Assembly (NCBI GenBank): GCA_022704525.1
Contig: JAKJGF010000023.1
Coordinates: 1-32,627 of the forward strand
DNA length: 32,627 nt
Source: Bacillota bacterium
GTDB lineage: Bacteria > Vulcanimicrobiota > SpSt-956 > JAKJGF01
Direction: 5' to 3'
Positions 1 through 8,087 of this stretch are shown here, one piece after another (within the stretch, counting starts at the first letter, position 1; every line of letters begins with the position of its first letter). The notes under the pieces are model-generated. The model saw nothing but the letters and a program-made list of their open reading frames with translations, searched no databases and had not been told where the DNA came from. The position numbers were made by a program, and so were the translations under genes.

Positions 1-497
1 AAAAAACAAAACAAAAAATAAATATAATTAACCCTGACAACAGAATCACAAGGTAAACTCTTCTTTTAAGCATCTTCACGTCCGCCTTATTGAAAAATCT
101 ACATTACATTACTAATTATTAAATGCTTAATATATCATCTCCATTTATAAAAGAGTCTTATAATAATATACGAGTTTTTCCTAATGTAAGGGGTTTATTA
201 CTATCTCTTTACTAAATTTCCTTACTTTGATATTTAATATCAAGGGGTTTATATTTAAATCTTAATTTACAGATTGAAGTTTTAATATTATATAAAATAA
301 AGTTAATCTTGTCAAGAATAGAAAAGGTCATTATGACATACAAGATATTTATAAATCTAACTAAAATATTTTCTTCTTGAAAATTTAAGACTATAATTTA
401 TAATATAGATAGAAGGAATTTTGCAGGATATGATGAAATTGGTTTATAATTAAATATGGGGGTAGCATTTTATGGAGAAAGGTGCTAATATAATAAC
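1..497. other. Leader region without a recognised gene
   Basis: No convincing protein gene is visible in this very AT-rich stretch. It contains a direct repeat of AAGGGGTTTAT at 188-198 and 242-252, and between them a 13-bp palindrome GATATTTAATATC at 229-241. A good promoter candidate for the downstream kinase cluster lies at 377-404 (listed separately). Two very short ORFs sit just before the kinase gene: 430-453 (7 codons) and 472-501 (9 codons); the second overlaps the kinase start as ATGA. What lies further upstream on either strand cannot be seen. Confidence 0.6.
377..404 (+). promoter_or_regulatory. Candidate promoter of the kinase-PilM/cas6 cluster
   Basis: TTGAAA at 377-382 and TATAAT at 399-404 are separated by 16 bp, close to the sigma-70 consensus. 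A start of transcription near 411 would leave a leader of about 87 nt that contains the two short upstream ORFs. The promoter is inferred from motif match only. Confidence 0.55.
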
Positions 498-501
498 ATG
501 A
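472..501 (+). CDS. Possible 9-codon upstream ORF overlapping the kinase start
   Basis: ATG at 472 opens a 9-codon frame (MEKGANIIT) whose TGA stop overlaps the ATG of the next gene as ATGA. A G-rich stretch (GGGGGT, 458-463) sits about 8 nt upstream and may act as its ribosome binding site. The purine-rich GGAGAAAGG inside this ORF (474-482) is the only Shine-Dalgarno-like sequence for the kinase gene and is an unusually long 15 nt from its ATG, so re-initiation after this ORF could be how the kinase is translated. This is an inference; no homology is possible at this size. Confidence 0.3.
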   Translation: MEKGANIIT

Positions 502-2885
502 ATTGTCCTAAATGTGGAAAAGATAATGCTGAAAACAGTAAATTTTGTAGAAGTTGTGGAAATTCACTGGTAACAGAAGTACCTGAGGGAGACATAAAAT
601 ATCTTTATCATAAAAGATATAAAGTCATAAAACCTCTCCGTATAGGTGGTATGTCCATGATATATCTCGCAGAAGATATTAACTTTGATGGACTGGTATG
701 TGTTATAAAAGAAATGAGTGATGTTTTTAAAGATCCTGAAGAAAGAGATTATGCTATACAAAAGTTCAAAGAAGAAGCTTTCATACTCGCTAAATTAAGA
801 CATCCCAATATACCGGTAGTTAGTAATCACTTCATTGAAGAAGGTAAATATTTTATTGTTATGGATTACATAGATGGAATTAATTTAGAGGATCTCCTTA
901 TGGATTCGGTAGTAAAAGGTCTTGCTGAAGAAGATGTTATAGACTGGAGCATACAGATCTGTGAAATTCTGGAATATTTACATGCTCAGACACCACCCAT
1001 TATTCATAGAGATATAAAACCGAGTAATTTTATTAAACGAGAAGATGGAAAAATTATAATAATAGATTTTGGTATTGCCAGGATATTTGAACCTAAAAAA
1101 ATGGGAACTTTAATAGGTACCCCTGGCTATATATCACCTGAACAATATGCCGGTCAAATTGATATACGAAGTGATATTTTTGCACTGGGAGCAACCATAC
1201 ATCAATTACTTACTGGAAAAGATCCCGGTCAGGGTGTGCCCTTTGATTTTCCCCCGCTTTGTTCAATGAGACCCGATGTAAGTAAAGAAATAGAAGAACT
1301 TGTAATTAAATGCTTACAACAGGAAATGGAAAAGAGATTTAACAATGCAACAGAATTGAAACAGTTTCTTATACGGTTGAAAATGCATCAGTCGGCAGAG
1401 GAAATCTCATCTGCTCCTATTGTAAAAGAAACTAACCTGTCTGGATTAACATCAAAGACAATTCAGGGAGACTCGGAGAAAAAATTAGCTCTAACAATAC
1501 AATCTGAAAAATCTGCACCGAGTATTTCTAAGAAGAAGCTCCCTGAAATTAATGAAGATAAATATGTAGATACAGGAGAAAACCCGGATTTATCAACACA
1601 GATATCTACACAACAGATACTGGAGAGTCCTGTTAGCTATTTAAAAAATATTCAACTTCAATCCTTTCACGGGAGAGAAGCTATAAAAAAAGTACTTGCT
1701 GCTTTTATAGGAATCGATATTGGCAGTGAAAGAATAAAAATAATACAACTGGATATAGATGAAAATTACTTTGTCCACCCTGTAGCAATGGCAGTGGCTG
1801 AAGTGCCTCCCAATGCTGTTCAGGATGGTATTATAGTTGATCCTAAAACAGTAGGACTTTTCATAAAGCAAATATTAATCGGACAAAAAATTAATGCAAA
1901 GCGTGCAGTAGTTTCTATACCACAGAAAGCTGTAAAAAATACTTCTTTCTTTCTCCCTGAAATGCCTTTGCCTAAAATGGTTTCTTCTATTATGGAAGAA
2001 GCAAAAAAGCATTTTCCTTTCCCTATTGATAAAGGACAGCTCAGCTACGAAGTTCTTGAGTTCTTCTTTCCTGACCATATTGGTCAACTAAAAGTAGTGG
2101 CATGGGCTGTGCCGGAAATAGTTATAACTTCTATAAATAAAGCCATGCATTTTGCAGAATTACATCTAACAGAAGCTCAGTTCGAAGCTTTCTCTATTAG
2201 AAATGCACTGGAAATCATATTAAGAGACAATCATAAGCAAAACAATGTAGCAGTAATTAGCATGGGAGCAAGCTGTTCAAGTGTTCATATAGTCAGAAAT
2301 TCACAGGTCTGGCAGAGTAAAAATTTTTTCCCTGGTGGAGCAGAATTTACAAAAGCCATATCAGAAAGAATAAACGTTAATAAAAAACAGGCAGAAAATT
2401 TAAAAATTACTAAAGCAAATATGGATATTTCCAAAGCATCTCATATAGATTATGTTCTTTTTAAAACTATAGAACCACTGGCAACTAATGTATTAGATGA
2501 ATTAATAAATTCCCTTGATGAATATGAATCTATGTACGAAGTTAATATACCTATAGCAATATTATTAAATGGGGGAACTGCGTTGCTTAAAAACATAGAT
2601 AAATTTATAGAAAGAGGAGTCTATTTAAAAACACAATTATTTCAGTTGCCGGTAAGTAAAAAAATAAATCTTCATGCAGAATTGATAGAAGAATTGGGAG
2701 CAAGCTTTATGGTAGCTCTGGGACTTGCTATAACACCATTCCTCAAAGGAGTGGATCCAATAGAATTAAACGGAGAGACTTTGACTGATATATCCTCTAA
2801 AGAAGAAGAACTGCAGCAACAGCAAGAAGACGAACTTACAGCTATAAAAAAGGAAAAGAAGGGTTTCTGGTCCTGGTTTAAATAA
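498..2885 (+). CDS. Zinc-ribbon Ser/Thr protein kinase fused to PilM-like domain
   Basis: A three-part protein of 795 residues. Residues 1-24 are a zinc ribbon with two CxxC pairs (C3, C6, C17, C20). Residues about 41-295 are a Hanks-type Ser/Thr kinase: glycine loop near 49-57, catalytic Lys71 in VIKE, HRD with Asp172, Lys174, Asn177, DFG at 190-192, and SPE in place of APE at 213-215; the catalytic set looks complete. After a polar linker (about 300-395) comes a PilM/actin-like domain: phosphate-1 motif GIDIGS at 405-410, the PilM-like HFPFPID segment near 505-511, a second phosphate loop near 588-598 and a GG adenosine-type motif at 692-693. The tail is Lys/Glu-rich and ends in an aromatic stretch. 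PilM is normally the cytoplasmic actin-fold partner of PilN in type IV pili; no pilN or pilO is here. No membrane segment is seen, so a soluble enzyme is likely. The gene 14 nt downstream has the same kinase-PilM architecture. Confidence 0.85.
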   Translation: MNCPKCGKDNAENSKFCRSCGNSLVTEVPEGDIKYLYHKRYKVIKPLRIGGMSMIYLAEDINFDGLVCVIKEMSDVFKDPEERDYAIQKFKEEAFILAKLRHPNIPVVSNHFIEEGKYFIVMDYIDGINLEDLLMDSVVKGLAEEDVIDWSIQICEILEYLHAQTPPIIHRDIKPSNFIKREDGKIIIIDFGIARIFEPKKMGTLIGTPGYISPEQYAGQIDIRSDIFALGATIHQLLTGKDPGQGVPFDFPPLCSMRPDVSKEIEELVIKCLQQEMEKRFNNATELKQFLIRLKMHQSAEEISSAPIVKETNLSGLTSKTIQGDSEKKLALTIQSEKSAPSISKKKLPEINEDKYVDTGENPDLSTQISTQQILESPVSYLKNIQLQSFHGREAIKKVLAAFIGIDIGSERIKIIQLDIDENYFVHPVAMAVAEVPPNAVQDGIIVDPKTVGLFIKQILIGQKINAKRAVVSIPQKAVKNTSFFLPEMPLPKMVSSIMEEAKKHFPFPIDKGQLSYEVLEFFFPDHIGQLKVVAWAVPEIVITSINKAMHFAELHLTEAQFEAFSIRNALEIILRDNHKQNNVAVISMGASCSSVHIVRNSQVWQSKNFFPGGAEFTKAISERINVNKKQAENLKITKANMDISKASHIDYVLFKTIEPLATNVLDELINSLDEYESMYEVNIPIAILLNGGTALLKNIDKFIERGVYLKTQLFQLPVSKKINLHAELIEELGASFMVALGLAITPFLKGVDPIELNGETLTDISSKEEELQQQQEDELTAIKKEKKGFWSWFK

Positions 2886-2899
2886 GGAGAACGTTATTT

Positions 2900-5140
2900 A
2901 TGCTGGCATTACTCCATGATAAATATGAAATAATAGAGATAATAAAAACAGGGGGTATGGCTAGAGTATATAAGGCTATTCATCTTAATATTCCCGGTAT
3001 TTATCTTGCCATAAAAGAATTGACTAACACCTTTTTTACGCAGGAACAAAAAAATTATTCTATAGATAGATTCCAAAAAGAAGCTATGCTTTTGGCCAGA
3101 TTAAGACATCCCTCCTTACCTGTAGTTCACGATTATTTTGTAGAAAATAACAATTATTATATTGTAATGGATTTTATAGAAGGTTCTAATCTGCAGGAAA
3201 TACTTAAAAACAGGGACGAAGATGGTCTTTCCTGGGAAGAAGTTATTGAATGGGGAATTCAGATGTGTGACACTCTGGATTATCTTCATCGGCAGACTCC
3301 CCCCGTTATTCACCGTGATATTAAACCGAGTAATTTTATTAGAACCAGAATTTCTGGTAAGATTATGCTGATAGATTTTGGTATTGCACGATTCTATGAT
3401 GTCCGAGAAACAGGTACCCTCGTTGGCACTATGGGATATGCTTCTCCAGAACAGTTCAGAGGAAAGGCACAAATGGCAAGTGATATTTATTCTCTTGGAG
3501 TTACTTTATATGTCCTCCTTACAGGTTATGATCCAAAGAAGATAAGTGAACAGTTCACTTTCCCACAACTTATTTCTATCCGTAATGATATTAGTCCTGA
3601 GCTTAGTTTTGTTATCGGAAAAGCTATTGAATTTAAAATATGTAATCGTTATTCAACTGCTTTACAGATGAAGGAAGCCCTTCTTGAAGTGAAAAATATA
3701 AAACCACCTGTCACCCACCCTGAAAGAAAATCTACTGCTTCTTACGAGATTTCCATCGACTCAACCGATGGGTTACAACCGGTTAATATGATGGGTTATT
3801 ATGTAGAAGCAAAGGAAAAAGATTTCCTTATTTCATGTAATACAGTTGAGTCTGAAATAGAACATATAAAGGAACTTTCAGATGATGATAAATTTATTAA
3901 AGAGAAATTAATCTACAGCCGTATACTGAAGATACCTGTTGCAATAGAAGACACTTCTACCGAATTTGATGATAATACCCTTTTATGTGAAATTAAAATG
4001 GACCCTGATCTGAATGAAGATTTATTAGTTGAAAATCTATGTGTAGATGTGGAAAATTCCTTTGTTAAATTGCTCCAGATGGATATAGACAGTAATAATT
4101 ATCTATATCCGAGAATACTTGCTATAGAAAAAACACCTCATGAAATGTTTAAAAAAGAGAATGTTATAAATGCCAATTCTTTAATTAAATTAATCAAAGA
4201 TTGTATTAAAGAAAATAATTTAAGTATCAATAAGCTCTCTTTTACCATTCCATCGTCACAATCATTAATAAAAACGTTTATTTTACCATATATGGATGAT
4301 AAAAAGATACCTGCTGCTATAAAAAAAGAACTCTCTACTGCCCTTCCATTTCCTTACAGTAAATCAAAAGTAGATATGTATATAATCTGTCCCTCCATAC
4401 CCGGAGAAGAAGGTTTCATGAAAATTCTGGTTATAGCAATGAATAAAGATTTTATAAATACTTTTAAACTAGTAGGAGGCACCTTAGGGATAAAATCTAA
4501 AAATATTATACCCATCCATACAGCCATCTTCAGAGTATTACAATTAACAGGTGAAGAATTAAATAAAATAGCTCTTATTGATCTTTCTTCTCTAAATACA
4601 GGTATTACAATTATCAAAGACGGTATGATTTCACAGACTACCATACTGGAAACAGGGATAACCAATTTTCTAAAAGCCATTTCAATAGCAAGAAAGGTTT
4701 CTATGAATAAGGCAGCGGAAATACTTGAAAATAGTAAAATTGATATTACCAGAGCTGATAAGAAAGAGACTCATCTCTTTCATATAATAGTTCCACAGAT
4801 CAGAGAATGGATTACAGAACTTACAAAAGCATTTGCTAACCTGGGTTCAGATTATAAACTCAATAAACAAAACTACTCAACATTAATATTACATGGCGAA
4901 GGAGGAACAATCAAAAGCCTGAACAAATTTTTAGGAAACCAGCTTGGAATTAAATGTTATAATTTTAAGATGCCTGTAAGTGAAATAGAAAATAAATACA
5001 ATAATTTATTGAATGAAAAAGCTCCTCTTTTTATGCCATCCTTAGGACTTTCTATAGATGAATTTTATAGCAGAGAAGAATTCTTAGGTGAAAAAATAGA
5101 CATAAAAGCTGATCTCTGGTCTTCACTTCTGGGAAGTTAA
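2900..5140 (+). CDS. Ser/Thr protein kinase fused to degenerate PilM-like domain
   Basis: A 746-residue paralogue of the preceding gene, without the zinc ribbon. The kinase (about 9-265) keeps the glycine loop (GGMARVY from 18), Lys39, HRD with Asp140, Lys142, Asn145, DFG at 159-161 and SPE at 182-184, so it should be active. The long linker (about 266-375) is acidic. The C-terminal half aligns by eye with the PilM domain upstream (PFPYSKSKVD near 483, LIDLSSLNTG near 559, HGEGG near 665), but the phosphate-1 loop GxDxGS is replaced by CVDVENS at 381-387, so nucleotide binding there may be lost. The start follows AAGGAG with about 11 nt spacing, 14 nt after the first kinase; the next gene (Cas6) begins 2 nt after its stop, so all three are likely cotranscribed and perhaps translationally coupled. 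The partner phosphorylated is unknown. Confidence 0.82.
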   Translation: MLALLHDKYEIIEIIKTGGMARVYKAIHLNIPGIYLAIKELTNTFFTQEQKNYSIDRFQKEAMLLARLRHPSLPVVHDYFVENNNYYIVMDFIEGSNLQEILKNRDEDGLSWEEVIEWGIQMCDTLDYLHRQTPPVIHRDIKPSNFIRTRISGKIMLIDFGIARFYDVRETGTLVGTMGYASPEQFRGKAQMASDIYSLGVTLYVLLTGYDPKKISEQFTFPQLISIRNDISPELSFVIGKAIEFKICNRYSTALQMKEALLEVKNIKPPVTHPERKSTASYEISIDSTDGLQPVNMMGYYVEAKEKDFLISCNTVESEIEHIKELSDDDKFIKEKLIYSRILKIPVAIEDTSTEFDDNTLLCEIKMDPDLNEDLLVENLCVDVENSFVKLLQMDIDSNNYLYPRILAIEKTPHEMFKKENVINANSLIKLIKDCIKENNLSINKLSFTIPSSQSLIKTFILPYMDDKKIPAAIKKELSTALPFPYSKSKVDMYIICPSIPGEEGFMKILVIAMNKDFINTFKLVGGTLGIKSKNIIPIHTAIFRVLQLTGEELNKIALIDLSSLNTGITIIKDGMISQTTILETGITNFLKAISIARKVSMNKAAEILENSKIDITRADKKETHLFHIIVPQIREWITELTKAFANLGSDYKLNKQNYSTLILHGEGGTIKSLNKFLGNQLGIKCYNFKMPVSEIENKYNNLLNEKAPLFMPSLGLSIDEFYSREEFLGEKIDIKADLWSSLLGS

Positions 5141-5142
5141 TT

Positions 5143-5958
5143 ATGCTGTCCAGTATGGTTATTAAAATAATTCCTGAACAATCCAATCTTATCTTACCCT
5201 ATGCCATAGGCCGTGAAATAAGGTCATGGTTTTACAACCTTATTTCCCGCAGGAACTCTCTTCTTTCTGACAGGTTACATGAAGGGCAGGGAATAAAACC
5301 TTTTACTGTATCCCTTCTTGCAGGTAAAAGAAAAGACCTTGGAGACCGTATGATGCTCTATGAAAATAATACATACTGGTTACGCCTTACAACTCTAAAA
5401 AAAGAACTTTTTGAAATCATAAGTAAGGAACTTTTTTCCATTTTTGCATCAGGAGAGACAATAAAATTTTATGATAAAGAATTATCTATAAAACAGGTCT
5501 GTATTTCTCCGGAAGAACATCCTATGGCTGACATATCTACATATAAAGACTTAAAAGTACATAAAATAAAAAAAAACTTTACTCTAAACTTCAAAACACC
5601 TTCAGCATTTGTCTATGGTAATGGCAGTATGCCTCTACCATTACCTTACAGTATTTTTAGAAGTTACCTGAAAAAATGGAATGCTTTCTGCTCTTCTGAT
5701 TATCATATTAAAGAAGATATACTTAAAATCATAGAACAATCTGTATTTCCAGGCAGATATTCCTTATCTACCAGAGTTTTAGATATGAAGGATTTTAAAA
5801 TGGTTGGTTTTATAGGAAACTGTAATTTTGAAATAATTAAAGATGTAAGTGAAAAAGATCTCAATCATATACTTACCCTGGTAAAATTTTCTTTTTATGG
5901 AGGTACCGGTACAAAAACTACTATTGGCATGGGGCAAACTGTGCCAGATATTTACTAA
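5143..5958 (+). CDS. cas6: CRISPR-associated endoribonuclease Cas6, stand-alone
   Basis: A 271-residue protein with the hallmarks of Cas6, the enzyme that cuts CRISPR precursor RNA within repeats. The N-terminal ferredoxin-like domain has the typical pattern around FYNLIS, LHEGQGIKPF; Tyr31, His46 and Lys52 fall at the same numbers as the catalytic triad described for Pyrococcus furiosus Cas6. Residues about 145-153 (LNFKTPSAF) match the conserved F-x-[ST]-P-x-x-F region, and the C-terminal glycine-rich loop is present at 253-265 (GGTGTKTTIGMGQ) after the GFxGxxxF segment. Length is normal for the family. It starts 2 nt after the second kinase-PilM gene with a weak GGGAAG site inside that gene. 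No other cas gene and no CRISPR array is in the window. It could serve a distant CRISPR locus or process another structured RNA. Confidence 0.88.
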   Translation: MLSSMVIKIIPEQSNLILPYAIGREIRSWFYNLISRRNSLLSDRLHEGQGIKPFTVSLLAGKRKDLGDRMMLYENNTYWLRLTTLKKELFEIISKELFSIFASGETIKFYDKELSIKQVCISPEEHPMADISTYKDLKVHKIKKNFTLNFKTPSAFVYGNGSMPLPLPYSIFRSYLKKWNAFCSSDYHIKEDILKIIEQSVFPGRYSLSTRVLDMKDFKMVGFIGNCNFEIIKDVSEKDLNHILTLVKFSFYGGTGTKTTIGMGQTVPDIY

Positions 5959-5979
5959 AGTGAAAAGGGAAAAGGAAAA
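5959..5979 (+). repeat. Heptanucleotide repeat, locus 1 (3 units)
   Basis: Three purine-rich heptads (AGTGAAA, AGGGAAA, AGGAAAA) begin directly after the cas6 stop codon. They belong to the dispersed degenerate 7-bp repeats seen at several gene ends in this window; a short purine run alone would be weak evidence. Confidence 0.45.
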
Positions 5980-6043
5980 TACACAGTATATTAGCCTGAC
6001 AAATATAAAATATGCCTGGAGCAATAATTTTAAGGAGGGAAAT

Positions 6044-7663
6044 ATGTATAAATTCAGAAATATTTTATTAATTCTTGTAGTTGTATTAATTACATTTCTC
6101 TTAAATTCATGTATTATCAGTGATTATGAAGATACTGTGAGAATAGTTCCCAGAGATGCCCAGATAATTTTCAATATCAATCTCCAGTCCTACTTTAAAA
6201 GAAGAGCTATACTTAATGAGTTAGATGAACTTAATCAGGATCCTTCCTTGAAGAAATTTTTTAATAATCTTAAAGATGTGGCTTTCACTGTAGTTTTTTC
6301 CGGTAATCCCTCTCCAGAAATTAATCTTGAAGAGGATTTGTTACCTTATGTAAATACCAACTTTTCCCTTGCTTACTATAACCTCGGAAACAGTATAGGA
6401 TCTTTTTTCAATCCCACAAACATCATAAAGAAGCAGGATATAAATTTCGTTCTAATCTTTGATATACAGGATAAAGAGGATATTGACAAATTTCTTCATA
6501 AACTTGATACGGTATATCATCCTCAGAAGGAAAATTACAGAGGACAGGATTTTTTCTATTACAAAGATACTTATTATTTTACATATGAAAGATTTCTGGT
6601 TTTTTCTCATGAGATAAATCTTCTAAAGAATTCTATCGATTGTACAAGAAATAACAATCTTTCCATAATAAAAGAAGAAAATTTTCTCTCCTTCAGGGAA
6701 AAGAAAATATCTTCAGATTCTATTGGATTTATCTACTATAATATCCCCGGAATGGGTACGGAATTTTTAAATAAAATCCCTGATAAAGATAAAACAGAAT
6801 TAAAAGATCTTCTGGACTGTATAAAATTTATGGGAACATCCATAGAAGTAGATCGAGATAAACTGAAATTCAATACATACCTTGTTCAGGCAGAAACTCT
6901 TACACCGGTGGGAAAAGAATTTTTTTCTCTTGAGAGGGGGAAACTAAAAAGTCTTGAATTTTTTCCGGAAAAGAGTTCTCTTGTTATAGCCTTATCTTCA
7001 CCGGGGAAATTATTAAATACAGGAGTTTCTCTTTTAGAATCTCTTGGACCTAAAAAAATAAAGACCTTCACAACTTTATTTAAAAAAGGCTTTGGCTATA
7101 CTATGGGAGACATTCTTAAAAGAAGCCAGGAAATGGGTGTAAATTTTATAACCGGAGAAAATAATTCTCATGAAGAAGATGATTCATATCAGGAAATTTC
7201 TCAGAGCAGCTGGATTTTAGCACTAAAATTAGACCCAAAAATGCCTTTAATGAAAGAAACCCTTCAGAGTACTGACACAATCCTTTCTTTTTTAGGCCGG
7301 GGAGAAGCATATAAAGAAGTTTCTATAACATCTCTCCCTTATGGTTTAAGCGGTTATTCAATTCTAAATGATTTCTTACTTCTGAGCCTTGGCAACAAAG
7401 AAAACATAAAGGCAGTTATAGATACCTTCAGAGATGATGAGGAATCTATAGAAAAGCGTATAAATCCTCAGATTTCTACTGAGTCCGTAGGATTAATATA
7501 TATAAAACTTGATAAACTCTATAACTCTTCCCTGAGTCATCTTATAAAAAATGAAGAATTAAGAGAAAAACTCAGGGAAACATTTGAAAACTATCCTGAA
7601 CTCTGGGGAAATATTAATAACTCTGAAGATGGATATATATCAACTCTTATAATGCCTTTTTAA
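6044..7663 (+). CDS. Putative lipoprotein, DUF3352-like
   Basis: A 539-residue protein. The frame is open from 5897, inside cas6, but the real start is ATG 6044: it follows TAAGGAGG by 6 nt and begins a clear lipoprotein signal peptide with a hydrophobic core (residues 7-20) and a lipobox-like LNSC ending in Cys23. Asn at -2 is unusual. The mature part begins with a segment on proteins as VPRDAQIIFNINL, followed by alternating beta/alpha stretches and repeated mentions of regions such as DFFYYKDTYYFTYERFLVFS, in the style of DUF3352 proteins, which have no known biochemical function. It is probably anchored on the outer face of a membrane. It lies 85 nt after cas6 on the same strand, so it may or may not be in the same transcript. 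Family assignment is from pattern recognition and is moderate. Confidence 0.6.
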   Translation: MYKFRNILLILVVVLITFLLNSCIISDYEDTVRIVPRDAQIIFNINLQSYFKRRAILNELDELNQDPSLKKFFNNLKDVAFTVVFSGNPSPEINLEEDLLPYVNTNFSLAYYNLGNSIGSFFNPTNIIKKQDINFVLIFDIQDKEDIDKFLHKLDTVYHPQKENYRGQDFFYYKDTYYFTYERFLVFSHEINLLKNSIDCTRNNNLSIIKEENFLSFREKKISSDSIGFIYYNIPGMGTEFLNKIPDKDKTELKDLLDCIKFMGTSIEVDRDKLKFNTYLVQAETLTPVGKEFFSLERGKLKSLEFFPEKSSLVIALSSPGKLLNTGVSLLESLGPKKIKTFTTLFKKGFGYTMGDILKRSQEMGVNFITGENNSHEEDDSYQEISQSSWILALKLDPKMPLMKETLQSTDTILSFLGRGEAYKEVSITSLPYGLSGYSILNDFLLLSLGNKENIKAVIDTFRDDEESIEKRINPQISTESVGLIYIKLDKLYNSSLSHLIKNEELREKLRETFENYPELWGNINNSEDGYISTLIMPF

Positions 7664-7666
7664 AAA

Positions 7667-7695
7667 TTGACTTTTTATTACTGTAAGGGTAATAT
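7667..7695 (+). promoter_or_regulatory. Candidate promoter for the exported HMA-fold gene
   Basis: TTGACT at 7667-7672 and TAATAT at 7690-7695 are separated by exactly 17 bp. Transcription would start near 7702, giving a leader of about 48 nt before the ATG at 7750. It suggests the small exported gene can be expressed separately from the cluster upstream. Confidence 0.5.
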
Positions 7696-7749
7696 AGAGA
7701 TGCATTTTAAAAAAATTTTCATAATAATATAAAAAGGAGGAACCCTATA

Positions 7750-8049
7750 ATGAAATATACTATAAGGTTAGTAATACTTATAATTCTTGCCTCACTAACT
7801 ATCTTCCCTTCCTACGGCGCATATCATTATAATACAATGGAAGAAGTGACAATCTATATAAGTAATATAATAAATTTTGTAGATGTTGATACTGTAACTG
7901 ATCTTCTCAACAGTATAGATGGAGTAGTATATGTAGAGGTCACCCTTGAACCACCGGAAGCTATAATTCAATATAATTATATGAAGATAACACTGGACGA
8001 GATATTATATGCTATCCAGGATAAAGGATATACAACAGAAGTTAAGTAA
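7750..8049 (+). CDS. Exported HMA-fold protein lacking the metal-binding CxxC
   Basis: A 99-residue protein with a signal peptide (about residues 1-23, ending near SYGAYH). The rest follows the beta-alpha-beta-beta-alpha-beta pattern of heavy-metal-associated domains: a first strand VTIYISN, a helix TVTDLLNSIDGV, VYVEVTLEPPEAIIQYNY, then KITLDEILYAIQDKGY, which matches the K.tl.ei..AI.d.GY end of that family. The loop that usually holds GMxCxxC is NFVDVDT here and the protein contains no cysteine, so copper or zinc binding by the usual route is unlikely. It may be a protein-protein or peptide-binding version of the fold. A strong AAGGAGG site lies 9 nt before ATG. It is the last gene of the + run and converges on the next gene with only 38 nt between them and no clear terminator. 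Confidence 0.65.
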   Translation: MKYTIRLVILIILASLTIFPSYGAYHYNTMEEVTIYISNIINFVDVDTVTDLLNSIDGVVYVEVTLEPPEAIIQYNYMKITLDEILYAIQDKGYTTEVK

Positions 8050-8087
8050 TGACCGTGAAAATTCCTGTTTACTTACCTTATGTTGAC

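Noticed and set aside
188..252. An iteron-type origin from the AAGGGGTTTAT repeats
   Set aside because: Only two copies occur, with no replication gene or DnaA boxes nearby.
5143..5958. A CRISPR array near cas6
   Set aside because: No direct repeats of 25-40 bp with regular spacers were found in the window; the heptad repeats are too short and degenerate.
5897..6043. Longer start of the DUF3352-like lipoprotein gene, overlapping cas6
   Set aside because: The extra 49 residues overlap cas6 in another frame and would bury the lipoprotein signal; ATG 6044 has a strong AGGAGG site.
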